From Spirirestis rafaelensis WJT71-NPBG6 (lineage in GTDB: Bacteria; Cyanobacteriota; Cyanobacteriia; Cyanobacteriales; Nostocaceae): a stretch of DNA of 64,000 bases. The notes below the pieces were generated by a model. The model was not told where the DNA came from and made no database searches. It worked only from the letters and a program-made list of their open reading frames with translations. This document shows positions 28,273 to 36,205 of the stretch, in pieces; positions within the stretch are counted from its first letter, which is position 1, and every line of letters begins with the position of its first letter. The stretch covers positions 1-64,000 of the forward strand of contig JAHHID010000007.1 in NCBI GenBank assembly GCA_019359015.1, written 5' to 3'. Made by a program: the position numbers and the translations under genes.

Positions 28273-28638
28273 CTACTGATGGGCGTTTTTTTTCAAATCG
28301 TCTAGAGAAACGACTTCTAAAGCTCTAGCATGAGTTGCTGAAAGCACGACTGGTGGAGCAACACCAGCATCGAGAGCTTCTTGCCAACGAGAAGCACATA
28401 AACACCAGCGATCGCCTGCTTTCAAACCAGGAAATTGATATTCTGGATGTGGGGTGCTAAGGTCGTTGCCCCGCGACTTGGTAAACTCTAGAAATTCGGC
28501 TGTTACCTGAGCGCAAATAACGTGTACCCCAAAATCTTGACCACCAGTGCGACAAAATCCGTCGCGGTAATATCCAGTTACCGGAGAAGTGCAACAAAGC
28601 TCAAGTTGTCCGTCGATTACGTTTTTAGCTTCTGTCAT
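28273..28638 (-). CDS. DUF2237 family protein
   Basis: About 121 residues. The family is conserved in bacteria and recognisable from LELCCTSPVTGYYRDGFCRT, HVICAQVTAEFLEFTKSRGN and GDRWCLCASRWQEAL. The cysteines and histidine suggest metal binding, but no function has been established that I know of. ATG 28638 is chosen because AGGA lies 7 nt upstream; TTG 28644 would be too close. Confidence 0.88.
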   Translation of the reverse strand: MTEAKNVIDGQLELCCTSPVTGYYRDGFCRTGGQDFGVHVICAQVTAEFLEFTKSRGNDLSTPHPEYQFPGLKAGDRWCLCASRWQEALDAGVAPPVVLSATHARALEVVSLDDLKKNAHQ

Positions 28639-28702
28639 CGTCAATTCCTGTCCCTAAAGGTCGTCACTTGTTTTATTCTCACCTAACCAACGCTGCTTGC
28701 GC

Positions 28703-28987
28703 TCAAGCTAGGACGAGTTCATCTGCCAAGTCTTGCCACAGGTGATCTAATTGAGATAATTTGCCGCTACTGCTGACTTGCTCTAGGATATTTATATCTA
28801 CAAACAAGTCGCCCAAAAAAACCCAACGATTTACTCCCCACATCGGCTTCTGTGGGTTTTTCCGCCACAATACGCTCAATATTAAGCCGAAGATACTTAC
28901 TGTACTAGAGTTTGAGCCGTCGCCCTCAAATCTGTTTGTTCGTGTGATAATTACGCCATCATCAGTCAGTTTGGGAACACAGACCAA
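28703..28987 (-). CDS. Small hypothetical protein
   Basis: 94 codons, MVCVPKLTDDGVI...WQDLADELVLA. No known domain is recognised. The acidic, leucine-rich C-terminus (SQLDHLWQDLADELVLA) and even composition look protein-like, and the overlapping plus-strand frame looks worse. It follows the same strand as DUF2237. It could be a cyanobacterial orphan or the tail of a degraded gene. Confidence 0.4.
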   Translation of the reverse strand: MVCVPKLTDDGVIITRTNRFEGDGSNSSTVSIFGLILSVLWRKNPQKPMWGVNRWVFLGDLFVDINILEQVSSSGKLSQLDHLWQDLADELVLA

Positions 28988-29200
28988 CAGAGTATTTTAG
29001 TACTGGTTTGAGGAGCGATCGCACCCTCTTCCCACCTCCTCCACTCCCCCTCATTCTTCCAACCCTAGCCGAAAGAGAATTGGAAATGGCTGAAACTGAA
29101 AGTTACACTAGATTAAGAAAACAGTGATTTCAATTCTTGCTAAAAGAACAGACATAAAACTAGCGCTCATGTATGTAGCAGCAGACAAAGGGTAATTATT

Positions 29201-31087
29201 ATGACAAATTTTCACAAAAAAGCATTAGTGAAACATCACTCATCAAAGCGTCTAGCATTGACAGGAGCGCTAGCAGCCAGTTTAATCATGTTGCCGGGAA
29301 TTTTCGGGAGTACTCCCGCATTGGCTCAAAAAGTACAGCGCGAAACTCTAGAGTATGGTGACTTGCTGAGAGCGACTAAAAACAACCAAGTTGATAAAGT
29401 AGAACTTGATGAAAGCGAACAAATTGCCACGGTTTATCTAAAAGGTAAAAAAGATACACCACAAAGAGTAAGGCTTTTAGAGCAAAATACAGAGTTAATT
29501 AATCAGCTCAAAGAGAATAAAGTTGATTTTGCCGAGGTTTCTTCTGCCAATAGTAGAGCAGCTGTTGGGCTTTTGATTAACTTAATGTGGATTTTGCCAT
29601 TGGTGGCGTTAATGTTATTGTTTTTGCGTCGCTCGACTAATGCCTCTAGCCAAGCGATGAACTTCGGCAAATCTAAAGCGCGTTTTCAAATGGAGGCAAA
29701 AACAGGAGTAACATTTAACGATGTCGCAGGCATAGAAGAAGCAAAAGAAGAACTGCAAGAAGTCGTTACCTTCCTCAAACAACCGGAAAAATTTACCGCA
29801 GTAGGTGCGCGCATTCCCAAAGGAGTGCTGTTAGTGGGACCTCCGGGAACTGGTAAAACTTTACTAGCAAAAGCGATCGCCGGGGAAGCTGGTGTACCAT
29901 TCTTCAGCATTTCCGGTTCGGAATTTGTGGAAATGTTTGTCGGTGTCGGTGCATCTCGCGTGCGCGATTTGTTCAAAAAAGCTAAAGAAAATGCCCCTTG
30001 CTTAATATTTATTGATGAAATCGACGCTGTAGGCAGACAAAGAGGTGCGGGTATCGGTGGTGGTAACGATGAGAGAGAACAAACCCTGAACCAGCTGCTT
30101 ACGGAGATGGATGGTTTTGAAGGTAACACCGGCATCATTATTATTGCTGCAACAAACCGCCCAGATGTACTAGATGCAGCATTATTGCGTCCCGGACGCT
30201 TTGATAGGCAAGTAATAGTTGATGCACCGGATTTGAAAGGACGCTTGGAAATTTTGCAAGTCCACTCGCGGAATAAGAAAGTTGACAAGAGTGTATCATT
30301 GGAAGCGATCGCTCGCCGTACTCCTGGATTCACCGGCGCTGATTTAGCCAACTTACTCAACGAAGCCGCAATTCTCACCGCAAGACGCCGCAAAGAATCT
30401 ATCACCCTTTTAGAAATTGATGATGCCGTAGACCGCGTTGTCGCTGGTATGGAAGGTACTCCCTTAGTAGACAGCAAAAGTAAGCGCTTAATTGCTTACC
30501 ATGAAGTCGGACACGCTTTAGTCGGGACATTACTTAAAGACCATGACCCAGTGCAAAAAGTCACCCTCATCCCACGCGGACAAGCACAAGGTTTGACTTG
30601 GTTTACTCCCAACGAAGAACAAGGTTTAATTTCTCGTTCTCAATTACTAGCCAGAATTACCTCAACTTTAGCAGGTCGCGCCGCTGAAGAAATTGTTTTC
30701 GGCAAACCAGAAGTAACCACCGGTGCAGGAGATGACCTGCAAAAAGTTTCTGGGATGGCACGGCAAATGGTGACACGTTTCGGCATGTCTGACTTAGGTC
30801 CACTTTCCCTAGAAAATCAAAGCAGCGGAGAGGTGTTCTTAGGGCGTGACTGGATGAACAAATCAGAGTATTCTGAAGAAATTGCCGCCAAGATTGATTC
30901 CCAAGTCCGCGAAATTATCACCCATTGCTACATTAAGTCAAAAGAACTGTTGCAAGAAAACCGCACAGCAATGGAGCGACTCGTAGACTTGTTGTCAGAC
31001 CAAGAGACAATTGAGGGAGATTTATTCCGAAAAATTGTTGGGGAATATACCCAGCTGCCTGAGCCAACATTAGTTGTGTCTCAATAG
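29201..31087 (+). CDS. ftsH: ATP-dependent zinc metalloprotease FtsH
   Basis: A 628-residue membrane-bound AAA protease that extracts and degrades membrane proteins, including damaged photosystem subunits. First transmembrane segment about 18-40 ([15 protein letters not shown]), a lumenal/periplasmic domain, second transmembrane segment about 125-145 ([19 protein letters not shown]). Walker A GPPGTGKT at 213-220, Walker [12 protein letters not shown], second region of homology [19 protein letters not shown], zinc site HEVGH at 434-438. The N-terminal part ([32 protein letters not shown]) resembles Synechocystis FtsH4 more than FtsH2 or FtsH3, by memory only. It stands alone with its own spacer. 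Confidence 0.95.
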   Translation: MTNFHKKALVKHHSSKRLALTGALAASLIMLPGIFGSTPALAQKVQRETLEYGDLLRATKNNQVDKVELDESEQIATVYLKGKKDTPQRVRLLEQNTELINQLKENKVDFAEVSSANSRAAVGLLINLMWILPLVALMLLFLRRSTNASSQAMNFGKSKARFQMEAKTGVTFNDVAGIEEAKEELQEVVTFLKQPEKFTAVGARIPKGVLLVGPPGTGKTLLAKAIAGEAGVPFFSISGSEFVEMFVGVGASRVRDLFKKAKENAPCLIFIDEIDAVGRQRGAGIGGGNDEREQTLNQLLTEMDGFEGNTGIIIIAATNRPDVLDAALLRPGRFDRQVIVDAPDLKGRLEILQVHSRNKKVDKSVSLEAIARRTPGFTGADLANLLNEAAILTARRRKESITLLEIDDAVDRVVAGMEGTPLVDSKSKRLIAYHEVGHALVGTLLKDHDPVQKVTLIPRGQAQGLTWFTPNEEQGLISRSQLLARITSTLAGRAAEEIVFGKPEVTTGAGDDLQKVSGMARQMVTRFGMSDLGPLSLENQSSGEVFLGRDWMNKSEYSEEIAAKIDSQVREIITHCYIKSKELLQENRTAMERLVDLLSDQETIEGDLFRKIVGEYTQLPEPTLVVSQ

Positions 31088-31094
31088 ATATTTG

Positions 31095-31125
31095 GGGCGG
31101 GATTTTCTCGCCCTGATTTGTTGTA
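31095..31125 (+). terminator. Probable ftsH terminator
   Basis: GGGCG (31095-31099) pairs with CGCCC (31109-31113), followed by a moderately T-rich run TGATTTGTTG, 8 nt after the ftsH stop. Confidence 0.45.
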
Positions 31126-31854
31126 TTGTTTTATATCATGTACGGCAAATCGCACATATTGTTTGTAAAGACGGTCACTGTGGAACGTCTCTACGACGGT
31201 TGTTATTAATCAGCACGGACATAATATTACTCCGCTTGCAAAAATTAAATTATTTTAAATTTAACCGCTTCTTTGCTTGTGGAAGCTATAAGCTAGCGGT
31301 ATTTTGCTTTTGAATTGTTTAAATTGATAATCGTTTATATACCTAAATCAGGGAAATTTACTTAAATTTCATACTTTAGAGATATAAATTTTACTATTAT
31401 AGATAGAGACATATACAAACAAAGCAGACTAGCTTGACTAACGTTTAGCAGATCGCTCAGTTATAATTTACATAATTAGGACTTACCCACTTTACTTTGA
31501 GACAGTTACGTCTATCAACAGGACTGAACTCAGTCTTCTTGGTTGAACTGACCAGAATACTGGCAATTTTTTCCACATAATCCCAAAACTGCATAAGTTG
31601 ATTTTTGTTACACCTATTAAGAATATAGAAGGAAAGCTAAATGAGTGCTTAACTTCTGTTGAGCAAATCAAGTCAGGCTTTATGCACACCATAAAATTTA
31701 TGTCAAGGCGTAAGTAGTAATAATTTAACTTCTGTCAATTACTTCAGGGATGTAATTTTATTGCAGCAAATCTGAGCTGTGTGTTCGTTTTAGCTATTAC
31801 AATGTCCAAAGTCCTAGCGGAGCTACTTTTAAATCCATAACAAAGGAAAAAATC
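31126..31854. other. AT-rich intergenic region with one palindromic repeat
   Basis: About 730 bases without a supported gene. A member of the GTAGAGACG family lies at 31165-31194 (GTAAAGACG...ACGTCTCTAC). The preceding words (ATGTACGGCAAAT...ATATTGT) recur at 32341-32369. A 66-codon minus frame (31492-31692) has no recognisable features. Confidence 0.45.
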
Positions 31855-32301
31855 ATGTCAATTAAAGGTGTAGGAAAACTTTTACAGACACGAGAACCAG
31901 ATTTTGGGGCAGAGGTTGCTAAAATTGCGGCTTTGGTTTTTCCAGAAACTAAGTTTCAATTGTTATATCAAACAATTGGAAGTGGTCATGCGGCTTTAGT
32001 TCTCCCAAAAGCTCAGTTTCAATTGTTATCTGAAAAAATTGGCAGTGATAATTTATGTATAACTTTTAAAGCAAAACACTTTTCCGAAAATTTTAAGTTG
32101 AGGTTTTTTCCCAAAATAAGAACTCTGACTTTATCGGGGTACTACAGCGAAGGAATGGCTCACTTAATTTATATTCCGGGTAATGATTATAATTGGTTAA
32201 ATGGTAGAGGATATGAAATAACTTCTCCTGAGTTTATTGGAGAAAAGTTTGAGTTTTTGGCAAATAAGTTGTACCCTTTTTTAGAAGAATTTTATTTTTA
32301 A
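31855..32301 (+). CDS. Hypothetical protein with internal duplication
   Basis: 148 residues, not recognised. AAGGA lies about 7 nt upstream of the ATG. An internal duplication is clear: AALVFPETKFQLLYQTIGSG (about 24-43) and AALVLPKAQFQLLSEKIGSD (about 46-65), a 21-22 residue unit. The C-terminus is aromatic-rich (LYPFLEEFYF). No signal or membrane segment. Codon bias is more AT-rich than the flanking ftsH, which could mean recent acquisition. Confidence 0.6.
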   Translation: MSIKGVGKLLQTREPDFGAEVAKIAALVFPETKFQLLYQTIGSGHAALVLPKAQFQLLSEKIGSDNLCITFKAKHFSENFKLRFFPKIRTLTLSGYYSEGMAHLIYIPGNDYNWLNGRGYEITSPEFIGEKFEFLANKLYPFLEEFYF

Positions 32302-32831
32302 ATAAGACCTCTTTTCTTGTTGGATAGAGGCTTTGATACCATGTATGGCAAATTATATATATATATTGTAGAGACGTTACGACAACGCGGAACGTCTGTG
32401 CTGAAGTTTTTATTTTTTTAAGCAATATTGTATTATTTTTGTTTTTATATCATTCATTTATCTCGCACTATTCTACTTGACAACATTGCTCTGTCAAGTG
32501 ATTCCACATAAAATCGAATCTTTTAGGTATGCAAATATTTCTGATTGAAATTAAATTGTTTAATTAAAACTTAGATACAAGTAAGTATTTTAAATAAATT
32601 TAAGTAACCTTTCTGAATTTAATTCCTTACGAATATGTGCAAATAAATTGGCAAATCCATATTAATTAATCAATCTCACAAAATGCTATGATATAGAAGT
32701 TGCAACTGAAGTAAGAAATTAATTTTATTGAATCTTACCAGGGATAGGTAGCGAATCAGCCGAAAAGCGGTTGACTTTCTGCTAAAAATAGCTTAAATGG
32801 TTGATTTAGCTTTGCAGAATTGACTAAACCC
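32302..32831. other. Intergenic region with palindromic repeat
   Basis: About 530 AT-rich bases. The repeat at 32368-32400 (GTAGAGACGTT...AACGTCTGTG) and its leader words match 31137-31194. Nothing else recognised. Confidence 0.45.
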
Positions 32832-33218
32832 ATGCTGACTGATATATTGCCTTTCAGAATTGAGTTAGACACGATCGCGATCGCCGGCACAAGTTTGTGG
32901 TCTTTGGCGTTATATTTAGCTTTTTCCCCAGTCAGTGAATGGGTAATTCTGCAATTAAATCGCTGGTTTAACTTTGCCGAGCAATCGCTCTACATGAGCA
33001 AATCAGAATTTGAAAAGACCCGTCAAGCAAGAGAATCCCAAAACGCCTTTTACGCCTCGCTATTTAGCATAGTCCCGTTTCTAGCCTTTGGCGGATTATG
33101 CAACTGGGGCGTAGAACTAGGCTTAGGTCGCAGCTGGTCAATCAGCATGGGTATACTCGCTTGTATGAGTTGCGGCGTTTATGAACTAGGGCGCAGAGAT
33201 GGAAAGTCATCCGAATAA
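32832..33218 (+). CDS. Small membrane protein, unknown function
   Basis: About 128 residues with likely transmembrane segments near 14-34 (IAIAGTSLWSLALYLAF), 78-94 (FYASLFSIVPFLAFGGL) and 100-118 (SWSISMGILACMSCGVY). Between the first two is an amphipathic, charged stretch (MSKSEFEKTRQARESQNA). No family is recognised. ATG 32832 is preferred over TTG 32820; no strong ribosome site is visible for either. The gene converges on the LpxB-like gene across a repeat-filled spacer. Confidence 0.6.
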   Translation: MLTDILPFRIELDTIAIAGTSLWSLALYLAFSPVSEWVILQLNRWFNFAEQSLYMSKSEFEKTRQARESQNAFYASLFSIVPFLAFGGLCNWGVELGLGRSWSISMGILACMSCGVYELGRRDGKSSE

Positions 33219-33325
33219 TTAGGAGTCAGGAGTTAGGAGTCAGGAATCAGGAGTCAGGAGTCAGGAGCTTGCAGTCACAAGTTAAAAGTGAAAAATTCAT
33301 AACTAAAAACTCCTAACTCCTAACT
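33219..33325. repeat. AGGAGTC/AGGAGTT heptamer repeats forming an inverted repeat
   Basis: Six or more AGGAGTC-like heptamers at 33221-33268 face CTCCTAACTCCTAACTC at about 33308-33325. AGGAGTTAGGAGT and ACTCCTAACTCCT could pair over 13 bp in the convergent spacer. The right part covers the end of the LpxB-like gene. Confidence 0.7.
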
Positions 33326-34597
33326 CATAACTTCTGAAACCATTTGGGCTAATTTTTGCGCTGCGCCGGCTTCCCCTCTAACACTCCGCAATTTGGCTCG
33401 AATCGCTGCTAATTTTTCTGGATGAGTCAAATAATCTAAAACCATTTCCCCCACCTCTTGCGGCTGAAGTTTTCCCACCAATTCCGGGACTATCATTTCC
33501 TGCGCCCAAATATTGGGCCATGCTAATAAACCTTTTCGGTTTAGTACCAGCCAGTTAATTAACTTAGCAAAGCTAGAACCAAGCAAAGGCATATTTGCCA
33601 AAAGTCCGGGTAAACCATCCCAAGAACGCATGGCATCAAGTTGTTGAGTTGGTAGCAAAACAATCATCGGCACGCCTAAAGAACCGAGTTCAGCGGTGTT
33701 TGCCCCGACTGTAGTTAAGCAGATACTGCATTGAGATAATAAATCATAAGCAGGCGTCTGGGTGTAAAGTTCTACATTTAAACCTTTGGCGGTTAAAAGT
33801 GTTGTAGAGACGCGATTAATCGCGTCTGTATGGGAGTTAGGAGTCATAAGAGAAGCATCGCTAAAGCCGAAGGTTTTCACAAAGGGGTTTTTTTCGGGAT
33901 CGGCAAAACTAGCTAAAGTTGGTAAATCCAAAGTTGGAGCGACAGGAATGACAAACTTAGTTTCAGGTCTTTTGCTGTGAATGTATTCAGCGATCGCCAA
34001 CATCAAAGGCACTCCCTGTGACAATTTTGCCGCTTTCGATCCCGGCAAAAGTCCAATTAGTTCAATTTCTTTCCCTCTCTCTTTCTCTGTCCCCCTCCCC
34101 CCCTCCTCTTGCTGCGCTTCTACCATCAAATCCCCGACAACGCTAAATTTATGAGCATATTTCTGGGGTACACGGGCTGCAACTTCAGGTTTCATTACCG
34201 CAAAGCGGTCAATTAAGCTTTGCCATCTAGCTTCCCATTCCGCGTAAACAACAGTGCGATAATTCAGTTTTTTGCCAATTACCACCGGGAAAAATTGATC
34301 GCCACCTAGGAAAACTACTACACCACGACTTCTCCAATCCCAATTCTCAAACGTTTTTCCCCAAAGCAAAAACTGCCAAAAATGTTCTGCTGACTGGACT
34401 CTATCTACTTCTGGATAAGAACGAGCGATCGCTGCTTCTTTACCAGTTGCATTTGGGCAAGGCGACAAAATCACTGAAATCCTTACCAGAGAACGGTCAT
34501 CACCCAGTTGTTGCCGCAGAGCTTGCACCACAGGACGCACCCAGGTCGTTACCTCCCCAGGACCATTTGAGAGGATGAGAATATCTACTTGACTCAT
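33320..34597 (-). CDS. Lipid-A-disaccharide-synthase-related glycosyltransferase
   Basis: 425 residues with the GT-B-like layout of the cyanobacterial LpxB-related family: LILSNGPGEVTTWVRPV at the N-terminus, FLGGDQFFPVVIGKK, GLLPGSKAAK and the C-terminal donor site LTTVGANTAELGSLGVPMIVLLP. The substrate is not known; the family is distinct from true LpxB. Two stretches look inserted: EEGGRGTEKERGKE, from a purine-rich tract near 34075-34115, and SHTDAINRVSTTL, from the palindromic repeat 33804-33830. The C-terminal end is encoded in the heptamer repeat spacer. Confidence 0.85.
   Translation of the reverse strand: MSQVDILILSNGPGEVTTWVRPVVQALRQQLGDDRSLVRISVILSPCPNATGKEAAIARSYPEVDRVQSAEHFWQFLLWGKTFENWDWRSRGVVVFLGGDQFFPVVIGKKLNYRTVVYAEWEARWQSLIDRFAVMKPEVAARVPQKYAHKFSVVGDLMVEAQQEEGGRGTEKERGKEIELIGLLPGSKAAKLSQGVPLMLAIAEYIHSKRPETKFVIPVAPTLDLPTLASFADPEKNPFVKTFGFSDASLMTPNSHTDAINRVSTTLLTAKGLNVELYTQTPAYDLLSQCSICLTTVGANTAELGSLGVPMIVLLPTQQLDAMRSWDGLPGLLANMPLLGSSFAKLINWLVLNRKGLLAWPNIWAQEMIVPELVGKLQPQEVGEMVLDYLTHPEKLAAIRAKLRSVRGEAGAAQKLAQMVSEVMS
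33804..33830. repeat. Palindromic repeat inside LpxB-related gene
   Basis: GTAGAGACGCGATT/AATCGCGTCTGTA, member of the dispersed palindrome family, read in frame as TDAINRVST on the minus strand. Confidence 0.8.
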
Positions 34598-34662
34598 GAG
34601 TTAATGGTGAAGAATTAGGGGTTATTAGTCAAGAGGCAAGTATTACCTAATTCGTTCCTAAG

Positions 34663-34691
34663 TTACATAGGTAGGATACTACTGATATAAT
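34663..34691 (+). promoter_or_regulatory. Sigma70-type promoter, probably leaderless
   Basis: TTACAT (34663-34668), exactly 17 nt spacer, TATAAT (34686-34691). The expected start of transcription is within a few bases of the ATG at 34700. Confidence 0.55.
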
Positions 34692-34699
34692 TCCAAGCT

Positions 34700-35503
34700 A
34701 TGTTTGATAATGTCTGTAAATTTCTTGCCGAATCATTTTCAACCGACTTTGCAACTTGGCTACTCGGTGAACCAATTACACTCACCGAACTAAGTTCATC
34801 TGAATTATTCCTCGAACCAATTCGAGCGGATGCATTGATTATGCTCAGGTCGCAGGAAATCGTTCTTCATATCGAATTTCAAACTAGACCAAATGCCGAT
34901 ATTCCTTTCCGGATGGCTGATTACCGTTTGAGGGTATATCGAAGATATCCGGAAAAGTTAATGCGTCAGGTTGTTATATATTTACAACCAAGTGAATCTG
35001 AATTGGTTTATCAAACGGCATTTGTCCTGGAAAATACCCGCCATCAATTTGAAGTAATCCGTCTTTGGGAACAACCAACCGAGGTATTTTTCAATTCTCC
35101 GGGTTTGCTACCGTTTGCTACATTAAGCCAAACCGACAATAAAGGAGAAACCTTACAACAGGTTGCTGAGGTTCTCGGACAACTCAACGATACTCGGATG
35201 CGGGGTAATGTTGCTGCATCAGCCGCAGTTCTGGCTGGGCTAGTATTAAACAAGGAACTGATTCAACAAATTTTGCGGAGTGATGTTATGCGCGAATCTG
35301 TAATTTATCAGGATATTTTGCAACAAGAAGCATTTTCGCTAGTTATGCGATTACTTCGTCGTCGAGTTGGTACGGTTCCACCTGCGCTACAAGTCAAAAT
35401 CCAGGCTTTACCTTTATCTGCATTAGAAAATTTAGGAGAAGCATTGCTCGATTTTACCGAGTTAGCTGATTTGGAAGCATGGTTAAGGGAAAATACTATT
35501 TAA
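34700..35503 (+). CDS. Rpn-family (PD-(D/E)XK) recombination-promoting nuclease-like protein
   Basis: 267 residues of the Rpn/DUF4351 type common in cyanobacteria. The N-terminal part contains the degenerate nuclease core: RADALIMLRSQEIVLHIEFQ (Asp...Glu-X-Gln) followed by MADYRLRVYRRYP. The C-terminus has the short DUF4351-like helix pair (LSALENLGEALLDFTELADL). Rpn proteins are linked to RecA-independent recombination or transposase-like activity; the exact role here is unknown. The promoter appears to place the transcript start at the ATG. Confidence 0.82.
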   Translation: MFDNVCKFLAESFSTDFATWLLGEPITLTELSSSELFLEPIRADALIMLRSQEIVLHIEFQTRPNADIPFRMADYRLRVYRRYPEKLMRQVVIYLQPSESELVYQTAFVLENTRHQFEVIRLWEQPTEVFFNSPGLLPFATLSQTDNKGETLQQVAEVLGQLNDTRMRGNVAASAAVLAGLVLNKELIQQILRSDVMRESVIYQDILQQEAFSLVMRLLRRRVGTVPPALQVKIQALPLSALENLGEALLDFTELADLEAWLRENTI

Positions 35504-35549
35504 TCGATACGCGTTCATGCGCGAAAGCTTTGCTAACGCACAAAGCCTC

Positions 35550-35582
35550 AGATCCCCGACTTCTTAGAGAATTCGGGGATCT
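35550..35582. repeat. Hairpin repeat AGATCCCCGA / TCGGGGATCT
   Basis: Perfect 10-bp arms around a 13-nt loop, about 45 nt after the Rpn-family stop. No T-tract follows, so it is a dispersed hairpin repeat or a weak terminator. Confidence 0.6.
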
Positions 35583-35654
35583 TGTACATCACGCTCTTAT
35601 TTAGGACTGCTATATTTACTAATTATTTTTGTAATCATCCTTACTGAAACGCCA

Positions 35655-35852
35655 TTAGTCCCACAGCCAAGCCATTAACCCTACAGCGGCACCAACTGGA
35701 CCCAATGCACTTCCAAGTGCAGTCTTGTGATTTGACGATAATTTTAATTTTTCAATAATAGAAAATACTGCAATTTTAGCTTTATCAATAGAAGTATTTA
35801 CAAAGTTGTTTTCAATCTTATTATCTCTTTTGGTTGAGTGTAAGGAGTAAAA
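35655..35852 (-). pseudogene. Headless small ORF, possible gene remnant
   Basis: An open minus-strand frame of 65 codons without ATG, GTG or TTG start reads ...KIAVFSIIEKLKLSS, then ALGSALGPVGAAVGLMAWLWD and stop. The glycine/alanine-rich end looks like a small hydrophobic protein tail rather than random sequence. A stop codon closes the 5' end. Not recognised; probably a fragment. Confidence 0.3.
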
Positions 35853-36205
35853 CTAAATTTTCTGTCACCTTTTATACTTGTATTGATATACTGCCCAACT
35901 TTGCCAATTAATTAACACCCAAGCAGAGAAAAACAATTGCCACCTGTAACCCAGTCTAGGTTTTTTGTAATGTAAAGTTTTTGTTACAAAAAATGAGTAA
36001 ATACTTTTGCATTTTGTCAATATTTTTTAAAAAATATTTCGTTTTATATATCGATTTGTGTCAGATAAGCCACAAAACTCCCACCAAGTAAGCGTTTTCT
36101 GATAAAAACAACTCATATCCCTTTTAGAGAGGAAGTTTACCAGGAGCATAATTTGCTGTGGAAAACTTCCGTTACAGAACACGCATAACTAGGAGCTTCG
36201 TAAGC

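Larger units (their letters stand above)
35504..36205. other. Upstream region of chlH with hairpin repeat and ORF remnant
   Basis: About 700 bases. It holds a perfect 10-bp hairpin at 35550-35582, a headless protein-like frame on the minus strand at 35655-35852, and an AT-rich, T-rich stretch from 35930 leading to chlH. No hexamer pair is convincing. Confidence 0.5.

Noticed and set aside
28761-29000. 79-codon plus frame opposite the small hypothetical at 28703
   Set aside because: Overlaps a more protein-like minus frame and shows no domain.
29686-30477. 263-codon frame antisense to ftsH
   Set aside because: Lies fully inside the conserved AAA domain of FtsH on the other strand; its Ser/Arg/Thr-rich composition is typical of an antisense shadow.
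31492-31692. 66-codon minus frame
   Set aside because: No start context, no recognisable family, AT-rich spacer.
35821-36205. Riboswitch or leader RNA before chlH
   Set aside because: AT-rich sequence with no stable conserved-looking stem; nothing to support an RNA element.
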